A stretch of DNA of 64,000 nt from Streptomyces sp. Tu 3180 (GCF_009852415.1 NZ_WOXS01000002.1:7542001-7606000), one strand, 5' to 3'. Shown: positions 52,268-62,580, counted from the stretch's first letter. The notes: a model not told the origin generated them from the letters alone. Numbers and translations: made by a program.

Positions 52268-54801
52268 TCACAGCGGTTTCCGCGGGGCACAGTCGGTTTC
52301 GGCGCCGGGGGAGGGATTCGGACACGCGGGGCGACCGGACGGCCGGTGCGGAGTCCCGGCCTGATCCGGGAGGCCGGCCAGGCGGGCGTGGTCGATCTTT
52401 CCGTTGGCGGTGACCGGCAGGGCGTCGGTGAGGACGATGCGGTGCGGCACCATGAAGACGGGCAGGGACCGCTCCAGCGCGGCGTGGAGCTCCGCCCGCA
52501 CGGTGTCCGGTTCGCGCAGCAGCGCCCCGGGGGTGAGGGCCGCGTGCGCGAGCAGCCGGGGCCGGCCGTCGGGGCCCCGGGTGACCGAGGCGACGGCGCG
52601 GCGCACCTGCGGGAGCCGGTCGAGGACCGACTCGATCTCGCCCAGCTCGATCCGGTGCCCCCTGATCTTCACCTGCCGGTCCCGGCGTCCCAGGAACTCG
52701 ATGGTGCCGTCCGTGCGCCACATGCCCAGATCGCCGGTGCGGTAGACCCGTTCGCCGAGGACGGGGTGGACCGGGAAGCGGGCGGCCGTCTGCTCCTCGT
52801 CGCCGGCGTAGCCGCGGGCCAGGCCCCGGCCCGCGATGTGCAGTTCACCCGCCCGGCCCACCGGCCGGGGGCGGCCCTCGTCGTCGAGGACGTGGAAGAA
52901 CTGCTCGCGCAGCGGCCGCCCGTAGGGGATGCTGCGCCACTGTCGCGGCACCTCGCCGACCGGGTGGCAGATCGACCAGATCGCCGCCTCGGTGGCACCG
53001 CCCGCGCTGATCACCTCGACCTCCGGGACCAGGGCGCGCAGCCGGTCCGGCAGCGTCACCGGGATCCAGTCGCCCGACAGCAGCACCCGGCGCAGCGGGG
53101 CGAGTTGCCCGGCCGCCGACCGGGGGTCGGCCTCCGCCAGGTCCAGCACCATCTGCATCAGGGCGGGCGCGGTGTTCCAGAGGGTGACGCGGTGCCGCTC
53201 GACGAGGTCCATCCAGTGCTGCGGATCGCGTTCGCCGTCCGGATCCGGCAGGACCAGCGCGCCCCCGGCGCCGAGCACTCCGAAGACGTCGTAGACGGAC
53301 AGGTCGAAGCTGAGCGCCGACAGCCCGAGCACCCGGTCCGACGGCCCCACGGCGAGTCGGTCGGTGATGTCGTCCACGGTGACGCGGGCCGCCGCGTGGT
53401 CGACGACCACGCCCTTCGGCTCACCGGTCGAGCCGGAGGTGAAGATGATGTACGCCGGTGAGTCCGGCGCCGTCCCCGGTCCGGGGCCGTCGTGTCCCGC
53501 ACCGCCGCCGGCGGCGGGGGGCGGGGCCGCCGCGTCCACCGGGACGCGGGTCACGCCGGCGGGCAGCTCGGCCCGCGCGTCCGGGCCGGCCGGGGTTCCG
53601 CGGCGACCAGGGCGTGCGCCAGGCCGGAACGCCGGACCACCGCGGCGATGCGGGAGGCGGGCCAGCCGGGGTCCACCGGCACGTAGACGGCGCCGCAGCG
53701 GGCCGCCGCGGTCACCGCCGCGATCTGGTCGAAACCCTTGGGCAGGGCGACGGCCACCGGGTCGCCCGGGCGCACCCCCGCCTCGGTCAGCCGCCGGGCG
53801 AGGACGGCCGCCCGCGCCCGGAGCTCGCCGTGGGTGAGGGCACCGGCGGGGCCCAGCAGCGCCGGGGCGTCCGGTGCGCGCCGGGCCGCCGCGCGCAGCG
53901 GACCGTCCAGCAGGGGCCCCGCGTCCGGGAACGGCCGGGCGGTGAGCGGCTCCTGGAAGGCGAACGTCGGGTCCCAGCCCAGGTCGATCCGCCGCCAGGC
54001 GGCGGGGTCGGCCGCGAGGACGGTGAGCAGCCTGCCGTACGCCTCGCCGAGACCGGTCAGGAACGCGGCGTCGGCACCGCCCGCGTCGCCCGGCTCCCAC
54101 ACCGCCACCGGCTGCACGCCGGTGTGGTCGAGCCGGTGTGCGAGGACGGGCCCGGGCCCGTCCGGGGCGTCGGCCCCGTCCCCGGGCACCGCGCTGAACA
54201 CCAGGCGGGCCGCGCCCGCCGAGGGGTGCAGCGCCCCGGCCGGGGCGTCGGGCACGCGGCTCAGCTCGCGGGCGTACGCGCCGAACCCGGTCCACCGCAG
54301 CGGGTCGGGCGCCGGCACCCGCACCGTCCGCGCCGGCTGCCCGCCCGTCTCCGGCCCGACCTCCAGCGAGCCGGTGCCGCACGTCCAGCGGGCCACGGCC
54401 AGTGCGGCCGCCGCGAACAGCACCTCCTCCCGCGTCAGACCCCACTCCTCGGCGCGCGTCGCCAGCCGGCCGGCCGGGTCGGCGCCGAGCGGCACGAGCC
54501 GGCGGCCCGGGGAGGCGTCCGGGGCGGGGGGCGCGCCGGGACGGGCGGGCGCCTGCGGCTCCCGGGCCAGCAGCGCCGCGAGGGAACGCACCGAACCGCC
54601 GTCGAGCAGCCGGCGCAGGGACACGCCGGTGGCGCCGAGCGCACTCAGCCGGTGCTGCAGCCGCAGCGCGGAGCGGGCGTCCAGACCGAGGGCGGTCAGC
54701 GGGCGGTCGGGGTCGACGCCGTGCTCCGGCAGGCCGAGGACGGCGGCGACCTGGCCGGTCAGCCCGGTGGCCGGGACCGGGGCCTGCGGGGTGGTGGTCA
54801 T
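52268..54801 (-). CDS. Stand-alone NRPS adenylation protein with degenerate carrier and cyclization parts; frameshift
   Basis: About 844 residues if one missing base near 53583-53597 is restored; as written the frame from 54801 stops at 53551. Order: carrier-like domain 14-75 (TALGLDARSALRLQHRL, where the phosphopantetheine Ser position is Ala42), a short C-terminal half of a condensation/heterocyclization domain (about 100-250, ending DPAAWRRIDLG), then a complete adenylation domain: IIFTSGSTGEPKGVVV, LSFDLSVYDVFG, SAGGATEAAIWS, YRTGD, GRRDRQVKIRGHRIELGEIE and NGKIDH. No carrier follows. My by-eye specificity code is DLYNLSAIW, one change from a known Cys code DLYNLSLIW. Probably loads Cys onto carriers of the large NRPS in trans. 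Confidence 0.8.
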
Positions 54802-54845
54802 ACGGGTCTCCTCAGGGACGGGAACGGCGGCAGCGGGCCGCGGTG

Positions 54846-55625
54846 TCACCGGTGCAGCCGGCCCGCCGCGTCCAGCGCCGCGTGGACGTCGGCGACGATG
54901 CGCGCGGCGGTCCGGTGCGGCTGTTCGGTGAAGTAGAAGTGGTGGCCGGGGAACAGACGCAGGCCCTGGAAGGCCGGGGTGCGGTCCGCCCAGGCCGCCA
55001 GCCGGGCGGGGGCCACCATCGGGTCGGCCGTGCCGCCGAAGACGGCCAGCGGCACCGGCGGCAGCCGGTCGGCCCGGTCGAACCGCCAGGTCTCCACGAT
55101 CCGCAGGTCGGCCCGGAGCACCGGCTCCACCAGCGACCACAGGTCGTCGTCGCGCAGCACGGCCTGCGGGGTGCCGCCCAGCCGGCCGACGGCCTCGCGC
55201 AGTTCGGCCGACGGCAGCAGGTGGCGCAGCTCGTCCGCGGTGCCGCCCTCCGGCGCCGGGGCGCCGCGGGCGGACAGCCCGAGCCAGACCGGCAGCGGCA
55301 GACCGGCCCGGCCCAGACGGAGCGTCAGGTCGTGGCAGAGCAGTCCGCCCATGCTGTGCCCGAAGAACGCGAACGGCCGGTCGAGCCACACCAGCAGGTC
55401 GTCGTAGACCCGGTCGACCAGCGCCTCGGGCGTGGTCAGGGGCTCCTCGTCCATCAGCCGGCCGCGCCCCGGCGCGTCCACCAGGCACACCTCCCAGTCC
55501 TGCGGGAACTCCCGGGCCAGCGCGCGGTAGGTCATGTGGGAGCCGCCCGCGTGGTGGAACACGAACAGGCGCAGCCGGGGATCGGCCGCCGGACGGCCCT
55601 GGAAGACGGTGCTCGTCGTGTTCAC
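54846..55625 (-). CDS. Type II (external) thioesterase
   Basis: 259 residues. Alpha/beta hydrolase of the RifR/GrsT group: LFVFHHAGGSHMTYRALAREF, VCLVDAPGRGRLMDEEP, FAFFGHSMGGLLCHDL (Ser91) and a final FPGHHFYFTE (catalytic His). Clears wrongly loaded or stalled carriers in NRPS/PKS lines. GTG start overlaps the acyltransferase stop (GTGA). Confidence 0.93.
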   Translation of the reverse strand: MNTTSTVFQGRPAADPRLRLFVFHHAGGSHMTYRALAREFPQDWEVCLVDAPGRGRLMDEEPLTTPEALVDRVYDDLLVWLDRPFAFFGHSMGGLLCHDLTLRLGRAGLPLPVWLGLSARGAPAPEGGTADELRHLLPSAELREAVGRLGGTPQAVLRDDDLWSLVEPVLRADLRIVETWRFDRADRLPPVPLAVFGGTADPMVAPARLAAWADRTPAFQGLRLFPGHHFYFTEQPHRTAARIVADVHAALDAAGRLHR

Positions 55626-56557
55626 GCCCGCCCTCCCGTCACCCCGGCGGGAACCCGGTCGCCGCGGTCGGCGGAGTGCCGGTCCCACTCCTCGCGGATG
55701 CGCCGGACCATGCCCGTCAGCACGGTGCCGTCACCGACCTCCACGAACCTCGGCGGCGGCCCTTCCCGCCGCCCGCCGCCGGGCTCGTGGCCCAGCACCC
55801 ACGCCACCGACTCCGCCCAGCGCACCGGGTGGTCGACCTGCTCGGCCAGTGTGGCGGCCAGCTCCTCGTACCGGTGGGGCCGGGCCGTGCGGTTGGACAC
55901 CACGGGGAACCGCGGCGGACGGAACGGGACACGGTCCAGCAGCGCGGCGAGCTCCCGGGCGGCCGGGGTCATGTGCGGGGAGTGGAAGGGGCCGCTGACC
56001 GGCAGCCGGCGGGCCAGGCGGGCGCCGGCGTCCTGGAGGATCAGTTCCATCATCTCCAGGTCCTCGCGGGGGCCGGCCAGCACCAGCTGGTCCGGTGCGT
56101 TGAGGTTCGCCAGGTGCACGGAGTCGAACCCGGAGCGGTGCAGCAGGTAGCGCAGCGTCGTCTCGCCCAGCCCGACCACCACGCTCATGCCGCCGCCCGT
56201 GATCCGGGCCATGCCGGCCGCGCGGGCCGCGACCAGTTCCAGGCCCTCCGCGAATCCGAACACCCCGGCCGCCTCCAGGGCGTTGTACTCGCCGAGGCTG
56301 TGCCCGAGGGCGAGGTCCGGCGGTCCGTCCCGTTCCACGGCCGCCCGGTGGGACAGCGCGTTGACGACGTACACCGCGGGCTGGGTGTACCGGGTGTCGT
56401 CGAGCCGGCCGTCCCCGCCGGTCAGGCACAGGTCGGCCACCGAGTAGCCGAGGACGGAGTCGGCCTGCTCGGTCAGCTCCGGGAAACGGCCGAAGAGGTC
56501 CTTGCCCATGCCGGGCCGCTGCACGCCCTGACCGGCGAACATGTGAACGGTGGTCAT
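55622..56557 (-). CDS. Stand-alone acyltransferase (malonyl-CoA:ACP), trans-AT type
   Basis: 311 residues, single FabD-like domain. HMFAGQGVQRPGMGKDLF at the N-terminus, active-site GHSLGEYNALEAAGV (Ser87), catalytic His192 in SGPFHSPHM. The HS(L)GE and xFH context suggests malonyl specificity. The polyketide synthase module at the right edge has no AT of its own, so this protein most likely loads it in trans. ATG overlaps the NRPS stop (ATGA). Confidence 0.9.
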   Translation of the reverse strand: MTTVHMFAGQGVQRPGMGKDLFGRFPELTEQADSVLGYSVADLCLTGGDGRLDDTRYTQPAVYVVNALSHRAAVERDGPPDLALGHSLGEYNALEAAGVFGFAEGLELVAARAAGMARITGGGMSVVVGLGETTLRYLLHRSGFDSVHLANLNAPDQLVLAGPREDLEMMELILQDAGARLARRLPVSGPFHSPHMTPAARELAALLDRVPFRPPRFPVVSNRTARPHRYEELAATLAEQVDHPVRWAESVAWVLGHEPGGGRREGPPPRFVEVGDGTVLTGMVRRIREEWDRHSADRGDRVPAGVTGGRA

Positions 56558-59500
56558 GGTGTCTCCACCTCGTCCTCGAGGGTGTCGGTGCGGGCGTCCG
56601 CCGGCCGCGGCAGCCCGGCGCACCGGTCGGCCAGGAGGGCGGCCAGCGCCACCGCGTGGGAACCGGACAGCAGACTGACGTGGTTGCCGGGGACCTCCCG
56701 CACCGTCACGTCCGGGCAGTGGTCCTCCCAGCCCAGGGCGGGGCGTGCGTAGTACGTGCCGGAGGCGTCGAAGGAGGTGCCCCGCCCGAAGTCGGTCTCC
56801 GCCGCCCGCAGCACCAGCAGCCGTCCCGCGTACGGTCCCGGCCGGTAGTCCTCTACCGCGCCGAGCGTCTCGCGCAGCAGCGCGAACGGATCCGGGCCGG
56901 CGTTGCCCATCCAGTCGGCGACCCTGGCCAGTTCGTCCAGGTACTCCTGCGGCGCGGCCGCCGGAGCGGACGCCGCCTCCGGCGGCACGGCCCGGTCGCC
57001 GCCGGCGGCGCGCCGCCGGCGGTCGTAGGCGGCCACCTGTTCCAGGAAGCTGCCGTCGGCGGTGGTGTCGGTGCGCGGCCCGGAGGGGGCGGCGGCGTCG
57101 AGCAGCACCACGAGACCGGGGGTGCGGCCCCGCGAGCGCAGCAGCCGGGCCATTTCGTAGGCGATGACCCCGCCTCCGGAGAACCCGCCGAGGACCAGCC
57201 GTTCACCGGCGGCGGCCGGGGGCAGCGCGTCGGCGTAGAGGCGGGCCAGCTCCTCCACCGTGCGGTGCGGCGGCGGGCCCGGCAGCGTGGTGCGCGGGTC
57301 CTGCACGCCCACCAGACGCGCGGTGCCGGGGAAGTGCGCGGCGAGCTCGCCGTAGCAGGCGACCTGGCCGCCGGGCGGGTGCAGCAGGTACACCGTCACC
57401 GGCTCGTCCCCGTCCTCCGGCTCCCGCAGCGGCACCAGCACGGACGGCGCCTCCCCGCCGGCGGTACGGCGGCGTTCCAGCAGGCGCGCCAGTTCCCCGG
57501 CCGTGGGGTGCCGCAGCAGATCGGCGAGTGCCAGACCGGGCGCGCCCGCCTCCTCGAGGGCCCGCAGCAGCCGTACGGACAGCAGGGAGTGGCCGCCCAG
57601 CGCGTAGAAGTCGGCGTCCGCCCCGACGTCGGCCACACCGAGCACCGTGCGGAACGCGTCGCGCACGGCCTCCGTGGCCCACGCCGACTCCGGCCAGGAG
57701 ACCGCGCGACGGCGCGCGGACCCCGCCCGGGGACCGATCCGGGGCAGCGCGGCGTCGCCGACACCGCCCACGAGGTCCGCCACCGTCAGGGCCTCCGGGT
57801 CCTCGGCCAGCCGGCGCAGGGCCGCCTCCCACAGCGCGGCGAGCCGGGCGGCGTCCGGACCCGCGACCCGGCGCGGATCGGCCACGAACTCCGTCACCAG
57901 CGCGGACTCCTCGCGGTGCGCGAGCGCGGTCACCGCGTACGCGGTACGGGCCCCGACGGCGGTGGGGACCCCGACGTCGGCACCGGCCGCCGCCAGCCGC
58001 TCCCCGACCCCGTGCAGCGCGGCGGGGTAGTTCTCCACCACCAGCAGGCTGTCGAACAGGGGCCGACCGCCGGGCAGCCCGGCCCACTCGTGGACCTGTC
58101 CGGTGCTGGCCCACTCGTGGTCCTGGAGATCGAGGGCCGCCTCACGGGCCCGCTCGACCAGAGAGCCGAGGGAGTCCCCCGGGCCGACGTCCAGGTCGAG
58201 CGGGAGGGTGGTGCTGAGCATGCCCGGCATCCGCCGCACCCCGTCGGGGCCCCCGGCCCGACCGGACAGGGTCACCCCCAGCCGGGTCCGGACGCGGCCG
58301 GTGCCCCCGGCGCAGCGCCACAGCAACGCGGCCCACAGCGCCTGCAGCACGTTGGACTCCGTCGCCGCGTGCCGGGCCGCCCACACCCGCAGCCGGTCCA
58401 TGGTCCCCGCGTCCACCTCGGCGCGGGCCGGCTCCGGCTCCCCGCCCGCGTCCGGCTCTCCGTCCGGCTTCACGCGCGACTTCCCGTCCGGGGCCGGGGA
58501 CGGATCCCGGACCGGTCCGGGCAGACCCGGCAGCACCGCCGCCTCGGCCGCCCCCGGCCCGCCGAGCAGGGCGGCCCAGTGGGCGCGCGCCGCGTCGGTG
58601 TCGCGGTCCGACAGCCACCGGGCGTGGTCGCGCAGATCGGGGCGCCGCTCGTCGACCGACACCGGATCGGTGCCGTCCAGGTACGCCTCGTACAGCTCCT
58701 CCAGCAGCAGCGCGATGCTCCAGCCGTCGAGGAGGGCGTGGTGCAGGGTCAGCAGGATGCGGTGGCCGTCCGGTTCCTCGCGGACCACGACCCGCAGCAG
58801 CGGCGCCGTGTCGGGGGCGAAGCCGCGGTCGCGTTCGGCGCGTACCAGGTCGTCCCAGGACGGCTCCCGCTCCTCCGGTGCCTCGGTGCTCCGCGACCAG
58901 CTCAGGTCCGGGCCGACGTCCGGCGCGGCCGACAGCAGCGGAGTCGGTCCGTCCGACACCCGGGCGCGCAGCACGGCGTGGCGGCGGAAGAGCACGGCCC
59001 AGGCCCGCGCGAAGCGGTCGCGGTCGAAGGAGCCGCGCCACCACCAGTGGAACTGCTCCACGTGCCGCCCCGAGTCCGGCGCGGCGAGCGACTCCACGAC
59101 CGCGCCGTACTGCTGCGGCGTCAACGGCCACGCACACGCGGCGGGAGCGGCCGGAGGCGAGGCACCGGGTGAGCGCGCCGGGGTGGCCGGGGCGGCGGTG
59201 CCGCCCGCGTCGACCGGGGCGGTGTCGGGCGAGTGCGGCGGAGCGGGGGACGCGACGGGTGCGGTCGCGGCCGTGGAGGGGGGCCGGGCGGCCAGTTCGT
59301 CGAGGACCGCGCGCAGACGGGCGGTGAGCGAACGCACGCTGTCGGCGTCCAGTCCGTCGCTCGGCGCGGGTGTCCAGGCCACCCCGACCCGCAGCCGCCC
59401 CTCCCGCACGACGGAGTACACCTCGGCCGGATACAGCCGCCGCGCCCGCCCCGACCGGTCCAGCGGCGGGGGCGGGGCGAGGGACATCCGGGAGGAGACG

Positions 59501-62500
59501 ACGAGGCGGTCCGCCCGTCCCAGATGGTTCACGGAGACCAGCGCGGCGGGCAGGCAGGCCAGTTCCTCGCGCAGGGACGCGTCGGGCGAGAGGTGTCGGT
59601 ACGTCAGGAAGCCCGCACAGTCCGGTCGGGCGGCCAGGGCGGCGCCGGCCTCGCGCAGATAGGTCTCGGCGTCCGCCTCCCGGGGCCCGCTGAGCACCAC
59701 CGGGTCGACCGACGTCAGCCACCCCACCGTGCGCGACAGCTCCACCGGTCCCGGCCCGTCGGTGCCCCGCACCTGCTCACGGCCCGGGCGGCCCGTGGTC
59801 TCGACGTCGAACGTCACGATCCGGCAGCCGCGCCAGCGGGCCAGCGCCAGCGCCACCGCGCCGGTCAGCACCGCGTGCACCGGCTGCTCCAGCCGCCGCG
59901 GGACCTCGGTGAGCAGCCGCGTGGTCGCGTCGTGGTCGAGCGTGAACTCCTCGTGTCGGGTCTCCGCCTCGGGCCCCGGGGGTGCGGAGGCGAGCAGCCC
60001 GTCGCACTCCTGCCGCACACGGGACACGGCCCGCCAGTACTCCGCGCCGTCCGCCTCCCGCGCGGCCAGGGCCAGCCGGGCGGCCCACTCCCGCTCCGTC
60101 GTGAACTCGGGCGCGAGACGCGGCAGTTCACCCTCCTCGAGCGCGGTCAGCGCCGCGTCCAGGTCGGCCAGCACGATGCCCCAGGACACGGCGTCGACCA
60201 CCAGGTGGTGTGCCGTCAGGCGCAGTTCGTCACCGTCGGGCCCGCCGCGCAGCAGCAGCGCCCGGACGGTTCGGCCGGCGGCGGGATCCAGGCCCCGCTG
60301 GGCGTCCCGCCACAGCCGCTCGGCCTCGCCCGCACCGGCCCCGTCGGCCACCGCGAGCAGATCGCGGACGCCCTGCCCGGTGAGCGGACCGGCCGGGCGC
60401 ACGCGGTGCCCCGACGGGCCGCCGGGCTCGACACGGGCGGTCAGGGCGGGGTGCGCGGCCAGGACGGCCTGGAGGGCCAGACGCAGCAGCAGCGGGTCCA
60501 CGGGCCGGCGCAGGCGCACCGCGACGGACTGGTTCCAGTGCGCCCGGTGCTCGCGCACCTTCTCGAAGAACCAGGACTGGACGGGAGACAGGTCCGGGAC
60601 CGTGCCAGGGGCGGACGCGGGGCCGGCTTCGGGCGGAGCCGCCCCGGGAACAGGCCCAGGCGCAGGCACGGGGGCAGGCGCGGGCTCAGGCATGGGCGTG
60701 GGCGCGGGTGCCGGGCTGTCGGCGGCCGCGGGGGCGTCATGCGGGGACGGGGAAGGGGCCGCCGTGGTCGGGTCCGAGGCGAGTGAGCGGGCCAGGGAGG
60801 CCGGGGTCGGGTGCCGGTAGATCCGGCGGACCGACAGGTCGAAACCGGCTTGCCGCAACCGCGCGGCCAGTTGCACGGCGATGACCGAGTCGCCGCCGGC
60901 GGCGAAGAAGTCGACGTCGTCGACGTCCTCCTCGGGAGCCGTCTCCAGCAGCTCCCGCCATGCCTCGCGGGCGGCGGCCAGGGCCTTCTGCTCGGAGACG
61001 GCGGAGTCACCGGGCCGCGGCGCGGTGCCCTCCGGCGCCGCGTCGGCCGGGAGGTCCGGGGACGGGGGCGGGGACGGGGCCGTGGGGGAGGCGGCGGGGG
61101 CCGCCGGTGCGGCGGGGACGTTCCCGTCCTGGGCCGTGGTCCTGGCCGTCGTCCCGGCCGGCGACTCCCGCAGCACCCGCGCGACCGGCGCGTCGGAGTG
61201 CGTGACGAGAGCGGTCGCCACCGACGTCAGCTCGGCGGCGAAGCGGGCGGCCGAGGTCCTGTCGAAGCGCTCCGCGTCGTACTTGAGGTGCCCCCGGATC
61301 TCGTCGTCGTACTCCACCAGGGTGAGGTTCACATGGCCGACGCCCGGCTGGTGCACCTCCTCGACGATCTCGGCGCGCACCTCCGGGGACACCTCGCGGA
61401 CCGTGTCGCCCCGCCACCGCTGGAAGGCGAACGGGCAGGTGAACGGGGAGCCGTCTTCCGGGTCGAGGCCGTCCATCAGCTCCGCGATCCGGGGGAAGGG
61501 AAGATCCGCGTGGTCGAGGCACTCGGCCAGTTCCGTCCGTACGGCGCGGACGTACTCGGCGGCCGTGGGCCCCTCGGGCCCGGCCGCGTCGACCGGGAAC
61601 GGGGCGCGGACCGGGATCATGTTGATCAGGCAGCCGACGGTGCGGTCGAAGCGCGGGTCGTGCCGGATCGCCGCCGGCGTGCCCACCGCCAGGCGCCGGG
61701 CCGGGTCGTGGCGGCCCAGCACCAGCAGGTAGGCGGCGAGGAGCACCGCGAACACGCTGGTGCGCCGCTCGGCCGCGAAGGCCCGCGCGGCCTGGGTGCC
61801 GGCGGGCCCGAGACGGACCGGCACGTCGGCGGAGACGCGGGTGCGCGCCGTGGTCCCGGGCCGGTCGAACGGGAGCACCGGCGCGCCCGTCACCCCCTCG
61901 GTCCGCGCGCGCCAGAAACCGGCCAGGGCCCGTTCGCGCTCCGCGGACCGCGCCGCCCGGCCGGCCGCGTACGCGGCGAACGGCGCCCCGGCGGGCGGCA
62001 GCCGCGGGCCGTCCGCACGGGCCCGGTACAGCGCCCACAGGTCCTGGAGCACGATGACGCAGGAGTCGCCGTCGAACACCACGTGGTGCGCGATCAGCAG
62101 CAGGTGGTGGTGGTCCGGCGCGTGCCGGAACAGCACCGCCCGCAGCACCGCGCGGTCCGGGTCGAGCGGCCGGGCGGCCTCCTCGCGCACGGGGGCGAGC
62201 GGGTCCCGCGGGGCGGCGTCCCCGGTGACCGTGTCCCGGAGCCGAAGGCGCGGCGCCGGTGCGGCGGGGGTCAGCACCGGTCCGCCCGGCCGGTCCTCCA
62301 CGCGGGTCGCGAGCACCGGGTGACGGGCCATCAGGCCGTCGAAGGCGCCCGCCAGCCGGTCCGTGTCGAGCGGTCCGCGCAACGCGACCGCGAGCGGGAT
62401 GTCGTACGCCCCCGAGCCGGGATCGAGGCGGTGCAGGAACAGCAGTCCGCGCTGCTCCGGGGTGAGGGCCACCGCCGTGTCGCCCGGGGTGCCGTGCAGC

Positions 62501-62580
62501 AGGGCCCTCAGCCGCTCGCGCTTGGCCTCGACGGACGCGGAGGGCGGGCCGGTCGTGGGGAGGGGGGTGGGCGCGTTCAT
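56554..62580 (-). CDS. A-less NRPS: C-PCP-E-C-PCP-TE
   Basis: 2008 residues. C1 about 35-470 with LIAHHVVFDGDS (165-171 HHxxxDG). PCP1 with FFAAGGDSVIAVQ (Ser565). Epimerization domain about 660-1110: LSPVQSWFFEKV, LTAHHLVVDAVSWGIVL, SRTVGWLTSVDPVV and SVNHLGR are E-type motifs. Pro/Ala-rich linker. C2 about 1210-1620 with LTLHHALLDGWSIAL and LFDSLLVVENYP. PCP2 FYALGGHSLLSVRLL (Ser1665). Thioesterase about 1720-2000 with YLLHPPGGQVACYGELA, GGFSGGGVIAYE (Ser1801) and GNHVSLL (His1967). No adenylation motif (TSGSTG, YRTGD) occurs anywhere. Both modules therefore need amino acids from a separate A protein. Overlaps PKS and AT genes by ATGA. Confidence 0.9.
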   Translation of the reverse strand: MNAPTPLPTTGPPSASVEAKRERLRALLHGTPGDTAVALTPEQRGLLFLHRLDPGSGAYDIPLAVALRGPLDTDRLAGAFDGLMARHPVLATRVEDRPGGPVLTPAAPAPRLRLRDTVTGDAAPRDPLAPVREEAARPLDPDRAVLRAVLFRHAPDHHHLLLIAHHVVFDGDSCVIVLQDLWALYRARADGPRLPPAGAPFAAYAAGRAARSAERERALAGFWRARTEGVTGAPVLPFDRPGTTARTRVSADVPVRLGPAGTQAARAFAAERRTSVFAVLLAAYLLVLGRHDPARRLAVGTPAAIRHDPRFDRTVGCLINMIPVRAPFPVDAAGPEGPTAAEYVRAVRTELAECLDHADLPFPRIAELMDGLDPEDGSPFTCPFAFQRWRGDTVREVSPEVRAEIVEEVHQPGVGHVNLTLVEYDDEIRGHLKYDAERFDRTSAARFAAELTSVATALVTHSDAPVARVLRESPAGTTARTTAQDGNVPAAPAAPAASPTAPSPPPSPDLPADAAPEGTAPRPGDSAVSEQKALAAAREAWRELLETAPEEDVDDVDFFAAGGDSVIAVQLAARLRQAGFDLSVRRIYRHPTPASLARSLASDPTTAAPSPSPHDAPAAADSPAPAPTPMPEPAPAPVPAPGPVPGAAPPEAGPASAPGTVPDLSPVQSWFFEKVREHRAHWNQSVAVRLRRPVDPLLLRLALQAVLAAHPALTARVEPGGPSGHRVRPAGPLTGQGVRDLLAVADGAGAGEAERLWRDAQRGLDPAAGRTVRALLLRGGPDGDELRLTAHHLVVDAVSWGIVLADLDAALTALEEGELPRLAPEFTTEREWAARLALAAREADGAEYWRAVSRVRQECDGLLASAPPGPEAETRHEEFTLDHDATTRLLTEVPRRLEQPVHAVLTGAVALALARWRGCRIVTFDVETTGRPGREQVRGTDGPGPVELSRTVGWLTSVDPVVLSGPREADAETYLREAGAALAARPDCAGFLTYRHLSPDASLREELACLPAALVSVNHLGRADRLVVSSRMSLAPPPPLDRSGRARRLYPAEVYSVVREGRLRVGVAWTPAPSDGLDADSVRSLTARLRAVLDELAARPPSTAATAPVASPAPPHSPDTAPVDAGGTAAPATPARSPGASPPAAPAACAWPLTPQQYGAVVESLAAPDSGRHVEQFHWWWRGSFDRDRFARAWAVLFRRHAVLRARVSDGPTPLLSAAPDVGPDLSWSRSTEAPEEREPSWDDLVRAERDRGFAPDTAPLLRVVVREEPDGHRILLTLHHALLDGWSIALLLEELYEAYLDGTDPVSVDERRPDLRDHARWLSDRDTDAARAHWAALLGGPGAAEAAVLPGLPGPVRDPSPAPDGKSRVKPDGEPDAGGEPEPARAEVDAGTMDRLRVWAARHAATESNVLQALWAALLWRCAGGTGRVRTRLGVTLSGRAGGPDGVRRMPGMLSTTLPLDLDVGPGDSLGSLVERAREAALDLQDHEWASTGQVHEWAGLPGGRPLFDSLLVVENYPAALHGVGERLAAAGADVGVPTAVGARTAYAVTALAHREESALVTEFVADPRRVAGPDAARLAALWEAALRRLAEDPEALTVADLVGGVGDAALPRIGPRAGSARRRAVSWPESAWATEAVRDAFRTVLGVADVGADADFYALGGHSLLSVRLLRALEEAGAPGLALADLLRHPTAGELARLLERRRTAGGEAPSVLVPLREPEDGDEPVTVYLLHPPGGQVACYGELAAHFPGTARLVGVQDPRTTLPGPPPHRTVEELARLYADALPPAAAGERLVLGGFSGGGVIAYEMARLLRSRGRTPGLVVLLDAAAPSGPRTDTTADGSFLEQVAAYDRRRRAAGGDRAVPPEAASAPAAAPQEYLDELARVADWMGNAGPDPFALLRETLGAVEDYRPGPYAGRLLVLRAAETDFGRGTSFDASGTYYARPALGWEDHCPDVTVREVPGNHVSLLSGSHAVALAALLADRCAGLPRPADARTDTLEDEVETP

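Noticed and set aside
57215..62580. Second condensation-like domain (residues 660-1110 of the NRPS) as a C domain
   Set aside because: PVQSWFF, HHLVVDAVSW, RTVGWLTS and VNHLGR are epimerization-domain motifs, so it is called E.
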